A DNA stretch of 64,000 nt, from the NCBI GenBank assembly GCA_046330415.1, contig JAXLSW010000011.1, positions 62,001 through 126,000 of the forward strand. The letters are read 5' to 3'. Numbering within the stretch: the first letter of the stretch is position 1; every line of letters begins with the position of its first letter. The notes under the pieces are model-generated. The model was not told the origin of the DNA. It did no database searches and saw only the letters and a program-made list of their open reading frames with translations. This stretch comes from RHKX01 sp046330415. GTDB lineage: Bacteria; Actinomycetota; Thermoleophilia; Solirubrobacterales; 70-9. Made by a program: the position numbers and the translations under genes. This document shows positions 59,258 to 64,000 of the stretch, piece after piece.

Positions 59258-59467
59258 GTGCTGAGCGCCACCTTCCTCGGGCTGCCCGACGAAGCCGGCC
59301 CCTATGCGCTCGTGATCGGGCTGGGGTTCGTCGTCGGCATCTACGCGCACGCCGCGAAGATGCCGCGATTGCTCGCGGTCGCGATCTTCGTGGTCGTCGT
59401 CGCCTCGATGGTCGCGATCCTCGTCTCCTTCTCCTACGACGGCTCCGCGCCCCGGGTGAAGCCGTGA
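59258..59467 (+). CDS. 69-residue membrane protein
   Basis: Two hydrophobic helices (about 14-32 and 38-60) separated by a short basic turn (HAAKMPR). GTG at 59258 follows GATAAT by 6-7 bp, so the transcript is probably leaderless. Only 24 bp separate it from the divergent moxR start, so the two promoters must overlap. Family not recognised; the length and codon pattern support a real gene. Confidence 0.65.
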   Translation: MLSATFLGLPDEAGPYALVIGLGFVVGIYAHAAKMPRLLAVAIFVVVVASMVAILVSFSYDGSAPRVKP

Positions 59468-59531
59468 ACCAAGACCGATGCGCGGGCCCGATGCGGGTAG
59501 TCTCGCCACCTTGGGCGAGGAGGTAGACGAC

Positions 59532-60617
59532 GTGGCCGAAGAGCGCAACGAAGCACTACCCGAGGAATGGGTGGAGGCCCGCGAGGCCGTCGAGTCGCTC
59601 GACTCCGAGATCGAGGAGGCGCGGGGGGCCGGCGTCGCCACGCTCGCGGAGGACGTTCGCGGCCTCGCCGAGGAGGCCCGCGCCGCGGCGCTGCGCGCAT
59701 CCGACGCGGAGGCGCTCGCCCGCCGCGCGGTCGCCGAGCGCGCCGAGGCGCTGCAGCGGGCCGAGGACGCCAAGCGGGCCGCGGCCGCCGCCGAGGAGCG
59801 CGCCGATGCGGCTGAGCAGCGCGCCGACGAGCGCCTCGAGGTGCGACTCGCCGAGGCCCAGGACCGGATGCGCGCCAAGGCAGAGGAGCGGATGCGCGAG
59901 GTCCACGCGAAGATGCGCCAGCAGGCGATGGAGCGGATCAAGTCCGAGGTGCGGACCCGCCAGGCCGCCCTCGAGGAGCAGTACGCGGTCAAGCACCGCA
60001 AGGCCGACGTCGACATCGACGCCCGCCGCCGCGAGCTGGAGGAGGGGATCGAGAACCGCGTCCGCGAGCTCGACGCGCGGATCGCCGCCCGGGAGGACCG
60101 CTTCGAGGAGGAGCTGGAGCGGGTCCGCGAGGACGGGCGCATCGCCCTCGCCAAGGAGCGCCAGGCGCGCGGGGACGCCGAGGCGGCTCTCGCCGACGCC
60201 GAGGGCCGGCTGAACCGGCTCGCCGACAAGGTCGCCGCCGAGGCCGAGGAGCAGGCCCGCCTGGAGGCCGAGGAGCGGCTCGTCGAGGAGGCCAAGCAGC
60301 GTGAGGCGGAGGCGGCTGAGGCCGCCGAGGCCGCCGAGGCCGAGGCCGACGAGCGGGCGCAGGAGGAGATGCGCAAGCGCCTCGACGAGGAGGCGTCGCG
60401 GCTTCGCAGCCAGGCCGCCGAGGAGGCGGCGGCAGCGGCCCGCGACGTCGAGCAGCGCGTCCGCGAGGAGTTCGAGCGGGAGGCGGAGCGGCGCGAGCAG
60501 GAGCGCCTCGCCGACGACCGCCGTCGCCGTGAGGCGCTCGAGGAGGAGCTGCACGCCCGCGCCGAGGCCGAGGCCGCCGAAGCGGCCGAGCGCGCGCGCC
60601 GCGAGGCGCTCGGCTAG
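59532..60617 (+). CDS. long alpha-helical coiled-coil protein
   Basis: A 361-residue protein made almost entirely of Ala, Glu, Arg, Asp and Lys in heptad-like patterns with no hydrophobic or globular domain; there are no Pro or Gly breaks for long stretches (about 90-360). GTG at 59532 is chosen because GAGGAGG lies 8 bp upstream; TTG or earlier frames are possible. Such proteins act as scaffolds or filament-like spacers, but none is recognised here. The biased composition also generates long spurious open frames on the other strand. Confidence 0.75.
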   Translation: MAEERNEALPEEWVEAREAVESLDSEIEEARGAGVATLAEDVRGLAEEARAAALRASDAEALARRAVAERAEALQRAEDAKRAAAAAEERADAAEQRADERLEVRLAEAQDRMRAKAEERMREVHAKMRQQAMERIKSEVRTRQAALEEQYAVKHRKADVDIDARRRELEEGIENRVRELDARIAAREDRFEEELERVREDGRIALAKERQARGDAEAALADAEGRLNRLADKVAAEAEEQARLEAEERLVEEAKQREAEAAEAAEAAEAEADERAQEEMRKRLDEEASRLRSQAAEEAAAAARDVEQRVREEFEREAERREQERLADDRRRREALEEELHARAEAEAAEAAERARREALG

Positions 60618-60682
60618 CCGCCGTCGCCGCGATCCGGCGCCGACGACCGCCTGGCCGCCGCCCCGCTTCGCCAGCACCCCCA

Positions 60683-60725
60683 TTTCTCACCGAACCCCTG
60701 ATCGCGCCAAGGCCTCGTTGAGAAA
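60683..60725. repeat. 43-nt near-symmetric hairpin
   Basis: Outer TTTCTCA/TGAGAAA, C-T mismatch, CGA/TCG, then weaker inner pairs CC/GG and TG/CA, centred at 60704. It lies in the 321-bp gap 60618-60938 ahead of hutH; the rest of the gap shows ACCCCC/GGGGGT near 60754-60792 but no gene. Confidence 0.5.
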
Positions 60726-60938
60726 AGGTCTCCAGGCCACCGATACTCCACGAACCCCCTGCGCCCGACAGGCCGCGGCGAGTTGTGGGGGTAGCGGCGA
60801 GGCGGCGATAGGCGCCCGTCCGGTCGCACTTCTTCGCGCGGGGGTCCGGTGCGCACCGGGCGCCAATCGCCGCTCCACGATCCGGCGATACGCTGAACGC
60901 GGAGAGAGGTTGAGCACGGGCGAACGGACACCAGCGCG

Positions 60939-62501
60939 TTGACGGACGTCGCCGCCGTCGCGCTGGGCCCCCACGGTGCCGATGCCGCCGACGTCGTCGC
61001 CGTCGCTCGCCACGGCGCGCCTGCCCGGCTCACCGACGAGGCGCGGGAGGCGATGGAGGAGACCGCGGCCGTGGTCAGCCGGCTCGCCGAGTCCGACGAA
61101 CCCGCCTACGGCGTCTCCACCGGCTTCGGCTCGCTCGCGCACACCCGGATCCCCGCCGAGCGCCGAACCGAACTGCAGCGAGCGCTGATCCGCTCTCACG
61201 CCGCCGGGATGGGGCCGCCGGTCGAGCGCGAGGTGGTCAGGGCGATGCTCTTCCTGCGGGCTCGCTCGCTGGCGATGGGCCGCTCCGGCGCCCGGCCGCT
61301 ACTCGCCGAGACGATGCTGGCGATGCTCGCCGCGGGCGTCGATCCGGTCGTCCCCGAGCACGGCTCGCTGGGCGCGAGCGGTGACCTCGCGCCGCTGGCC
61401 GCCTGCGCGCTGGCGATGCTCGGGGAGGGGGAGGTGCTCGGAGCCGACGCGCCCGACGGCTCCCCGGGCGCTCCGCGGCCCGCCGCCGAGGCGCTCGCCG
61501 AGGCCGGGATCGAGTCACCGACGCTCGGCCCCAAGGAGGGCCTCGCGCTGATCAACGGCACCGACGGGATCCTCGGCATGCTCCTGCTCGCCCTCACCGA
61601 CCTGCGCGACCTGCTCAAGGCCGCCGACGTCGCCGCCGCCATCACCACCGAGGCGCTCCTCGGCACCGACCGGGCCTTCGACGCCGATCTCGTCGCCCTG
61701 CGCCCGCAGCCGGGACAGGCCGTCAGCGCTGCCAACCTGCGCGCGCTCCTCGCCGGCTCGGAGATCGTCGCCAGCCACCGCCACGGCGACCCCCGTGTTC
61801 AGGACGCCTACTCGATTCGCTGCACGCCCCAGGTGCACGGCGCCGCCCGCGACACGGTCGCCAACGCCACCGTCACCGCCGAGCACGAGCTGCGCTCGGC
61901 GATCGACAACCCCATGGTCCTGCCCGACGGCCGCGTCGAGTCCTGCGGGAACTTCCACGGCGCTCCCGTCGCCTTCGCCTGCGACTTCCTCGCCATCGCC
62001 GCCGCCGAGACGGGGGCGATCGCCGAGCGTCGCACCGACCGCCTGCTCGACAAGACCAGATCCCACGGCCTGCCGCCGTTCCTCGCCCCCGACGCCGGCG
62101 TCGACTCGGGCCTGATGATCGCCCAGTACACGCAGGCCGCGATGGTCGCTGAGAATCGCCGCCTCGCCGCCCCCGCCAGCGTCGACTCGCTGCCGACGAG
62201 CGCGATGCAGGAGGACCACGTCTCGATGGGCTGGGGAGCTGCCCGCAAGCTGCGCGCCTCCGTCGACAACCTGCGCCGCATCCTCGCCGTCGAGCTGAGC
62301 TGCGGGTGCCGCGCCCTGGAGCTGCGCGAGCCGCTGAAGCCCGCTCCCGGCACCGCCGCCGCCCGGGCGGCGGTCGCCACGGACGTCCCCGGCCCGGGCC
62401 CCGACCGCTGGCTCGCGCCCGAGCTCGCGGCGGTCGAGGAGATGTTGCGTTCGGGCGCTGTCACCGCGGCCGTCGAGGCCGAGATCGGAGAGCTGAGGTA
62501 G
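60939..62501 (+). CDS. hutH: histidine ammonia-lyase
   Basis: First enzyme of histidine degradation, deaminating histidine to urocanate. The 520-residue product has the MIO prosthetic-group tripeptide Ala-Ser-Gly in HGSLGASGDLAPLA (about residue 148), YGVSTGFGSLA near the N-terminus with the catalytic Tyr, and QEDHVSMGW near the C-terminus, all family-defining. The start is TTG at 60939, since no ATG or GTG fits between the upstream stop and the conserved N-terminus. Its stop abuts the hutU ATG, so the two are one operon. No hut regulator is visible upstream. Confidence 0.95.
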   Translation: MTDVAAVALGPHGADAADVVAVARHGAPARLTDEAREAMEETAAVVSRLAESDEPAYGVSTGFGSLAHTRIPAERRTELQRALIRSHAAGMGPPVEREVVRAMLFLRARSLAMGRSGARPLLAETMLAMLAAGVDPVVPEHGSLGASGDLAPLAACALAMLGEGEVLGADAPDGSPGAPRPAAEALAEAGIESPTLGPKEGLALINGTDGILGMLLLALTDLRDLLKAADVAAAITTEALLGTDRAFDADLVALRPQPGQAVSAANLRALLAGSEIVASHRHGDPRVQDAYSIRCTPQVHGAARDTVANATVTAEHELRSAIDNPMVLPDGRVESCGNFHGAPVAFACDFLAIAAAETGAIAERRTDRLLDKTRSHGLPPFLAPDAGVDSGLMIAQYTQAAMVAENRRLAAPASVDSLPTSAMQEDHVSMGWGAARKLRASVDNLRRILAVELSCGCRALELREPLKPAPGTAAARAAVATDVPGPGPDRWLAPELAAVEEMLRSGAVTAAVEAEIGELR

Positions 62502-64000
62502 ATGGCCGAGGTGAGTGGACCACGCGAGGTGCGCGCGCCGCACGGAACCGAGCTGAGCTGCCGCGGCTGGCAGCAGGAGGCCGTGCTGCGGATGCTGATG
62601 AACAACCTCGACCCCGACGTGGCCGAGCGGCCCGACGATCTCGTCGTCTACGGGGGGACGGGGCGGGCGGCGCGCAGCTGGGACGCCTTCGACGCGATCG
62701 TCCGTGAGCTGCGCGACCTCGCTGACGACGAGACGCTCCTAGTTCAGTCCGGCAAGCCCGTCGGCCGCTTCCGCACCCACGAGTGGGCACCGCGGGTCCT
62801 GATCGCCAACTCCAACCTCGTCGGTGAGTGGGCCAACTGGGACGAGTTCCGCCGGCTCGAGGCGGAGGGGCTGACGATGTACGGGCAGATGACCGCGGGC
62901 TCGTGGATCTACATCGGCTCGCAGGGGATCGTGCAGGGGACCTACGAGTGCTTCGCCGAGATCGCCCGCCGTCGCTTCGGCGGCTCGCTGGCCGGGACGA
63001 TCACGCTCACCGCCGGTCTCGGCGGGATGGGTGGCGCTCAGCCGCTCGCGGTGACGATGAACGACGGCGTCGCCCTCTGCGTCGAGATCGATCCCGAGCG
63101 GATCGAGCGGCGACTCGAGACCCGCTATCTCGACGAGGTGGCCGACGACCTCGACGACGCGATCAACCGCTGCCACTACTACAAGGCGCAGAAGCGGGCC
63201 GTCAGCGTCGGGCTCGTCGGCAACGCCGCCGAGATCCTCCCGGAGCTGCTCGACCGCGGCTTCGACGCCGACATCGTCACCGACCAGACAAGCGCCCACG
63301 ACCCGCTCGTCGGCTACATCCCGAGCGGGCTGTCGCTGACCGACGCCGATGCGCTGCGCGAGTCCGATCCCGACGAGTACATCCGCCGCGCCCGCGTCTC
63401 CTGCGCCGCGCACTGCTTCGCGATGGTCGGCTTCAAGGACGCCGGCGCTGAGGTCTTCGACTACGGCAACAGCCTCCGTCGCGAGGCCGAGCTCGGCGGC
63501 TTCGAGCGGGCCTTCGACTACCCGGGCTTCGTCCCCGCCTACATCCGGCCCCTGTTCTGCGAGGGCAAGGGGCCGTTCCGCTGGGCGGCGCTGTCAGGTG
63601 ATCCGGCCGACATCGCCGCCACCGATCGCGCCGTGCTCGAGGAGTTTCCCGACGACGAGGCGCTCGGCCGCTGGATCCGGATGGCGGGCGAGCGCATCGC
63701 CTTCCAGGGGCTGCCGGCGCGGATCTGCTGGCTCGGCTACGGCGAGCGCCGCCGCCTCGGCCTGCGCTTCAACGAGATGGTCGCGAGCGGGGAGATCAGC
63801 GCCCCGATCGTGATCGGCCGCGACCACCTCGACTCCGGCTCGGTCGCCTCTCCCTACCGCGAGACCGAGGCGATGCGGGACGGCTCCGACGCGATCGCCG
63901 ACTGGCCTTTGCTCAACGGCCTTGTCAACACGTCCTCTGGCGCGACGTGGGTCAGCATCCACCACGGCGGCGGCGTCGGGATCGGGCGCTCGATCCACGC
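62502..64000 (+). CDS. hutU: urocanate hydratase (3' end outside window)
   Basis: Second enzyme of histidine degradation, converting urocanate to imidazolone propionate with tightly bound NAD+. The first 499 residues are visible and continue to the window edge. Landmarks: YGGTGRAARSWDAF, QSGKPVGRFRTH, GLTMYGQMTAGSWIYIG, the NAD site LGGMGGAQPLAVTMNDG (near residue 175), TDQTSAHDPLVGYIP and the C-terminal region through RDHLDSGSVASPYRETEAM. ATG at 62502 directly follows the hutH stop. Confidence 0.95.
   Translation, partial: MAEVSGPREVRAPHGTELSCRGWQQEAVLRMLMNNLDPDVAERPDDLVVYGGTGRAARSWDAFDAIVRELRDLADDETLLVQSGKPVGRFRTHEWAPRVLIANSNLVGEWANWDEFRRLEAEGLTMYGQMTAGSWIYIGSQGIVQGTYECFAEIARRRFGGSLAGTITLTAGLGGMGGAQPLAVTMNDGVALCVEIDPERIERRLETRYLDEVADDLDDAINRCHYYKAQKRAVSVGLVGNAAEILPELLDRGFDADIVTDQTSAHDPLVGYIPSGLSLTDADALRESDPDEYIRRARVSCAAHCFAMVGFKDAGAEVFDYGNSLRREAELGGFERAFDYPGFVPAYIRPLFCEGKGPFRWAALSGDPADIAATDRAVLEEFPDDEALGRWIRMAGERIAFQGLPARICWLGYGERRRLGLRFNEMVASGEISAPIVIGRDHLDSGSVASPYRETEAMRDGSDAIADWPLLNGLVNTSSGATWVSIHHGGGVGIGRSIH

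Noticed and set aside
1..64000. tRNA or rRNA genes
   Set aside because: Scanning the intergenic gaps by eye for T-loop (GTTCRANYC) plus acceptor pairing gave no convincing candidate; a covariance search would be needed to exclude them fully.

Overview
This is a high-GC (roughly 70%) actinobacterial chromosome segment, most likely from class Thermoleophilia (Solirubrobacterales-like). The evidence is indirect: frequent GTG and TTG starts, overlapping stop/start junctions, an actinobacterial integration host factor (mIHF), a DUF3618/holin-like cell-envelope trio, a PimA-like mannosyltransferase, DUF2510, YrbE-type permeases, an FprA reductase and S-box and THI-box riboswitches. No rRNA, tRNA, CRISPR array, insertion sequence or prophage was recognised.

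Layout. 1-10 kb: partial acyl-CoA dehydrogenase, MscL, a response regulator/hybrid kinase pair, an atypical secreted delta-60 repeat protein, a second acyl-CoA dehydrogenase divergent from a cytochrome P450, and an HD-GYP c-di-GMP protein. 10-16 kb: an MMPL exporter, enoyl-CoA hydratase, a frameshifted BKACE, a frameshifted MerR regulator and a small membrane protein. 16-22 kb: a nitrilase-family amidase with its TetR regulator, a three-gene membrane cluster, DegV, an HpnA-like epimerase, a glutaredoxin-fold protein, and an A-type Fe-S carrier convergent with a CGFS glutaredoxin. 22-32.6 kb: a PAS/GAF/GGDEF/EAL protein, BolA, FprA, a chlorite-dismutase-family protein, a large membrane protein and a glycosyltransferase fused to a UPF0104 membrane domain. 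32.7-42 kb: SAM-riboswitch-controlled metH, an alpha/beta hydrolase, a ferritin-like protein, two tandem PQQ-type sugar dehydrogenase genes (one heavily frameshifted) and a lipoprotein. 42-50 kb: YrbE/YrbE/ATPase lipid-transport genes followed by an RND/MMPL transporter, a thioredoxin-fold protein and B3/B4-domain protein. 50-64 kb: mIHF, an alpha-oxoamine synthase, an AlkA-like glycosylase, a TPP-riboswitch-controlled pyrimidine/thiamine-precursor ABC transporter, a MoxR/VWA pair, a coiled-coil protein and the start of a histidine-utilisation operon (hutH, hutU).

Functional links. Acyl-CoA genes at 5.7-6.9 kb and 13.1 kb share a 27-bp inverted-repeat motif upstream, suggesting one regulon. 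The A-type carrier, CGFS glutaredoxin, BolA and FprA form a loose Fe-S neighbourhood. Two riboswitches tie metH to SAM and the ABC transporter to thiamine pyrophosphate.

The most unusual signal is not coding. Most larger intergenic gaps carry 43-51-nt, nearly two-fold symmetric hairpins built as outer stem, symmetric internal loop, inner stem, apical loop. They fall into several sequence subfamilies (up to four copies here), often as pairs 60-72 nt apart, with compensatory or completely swapped stems at constant geometry. Two clusters of single-base frameshifts (14.5-14.9 kb and 40.1-41.4 kb) suggest either local gene decay or indel errors in the assembly.
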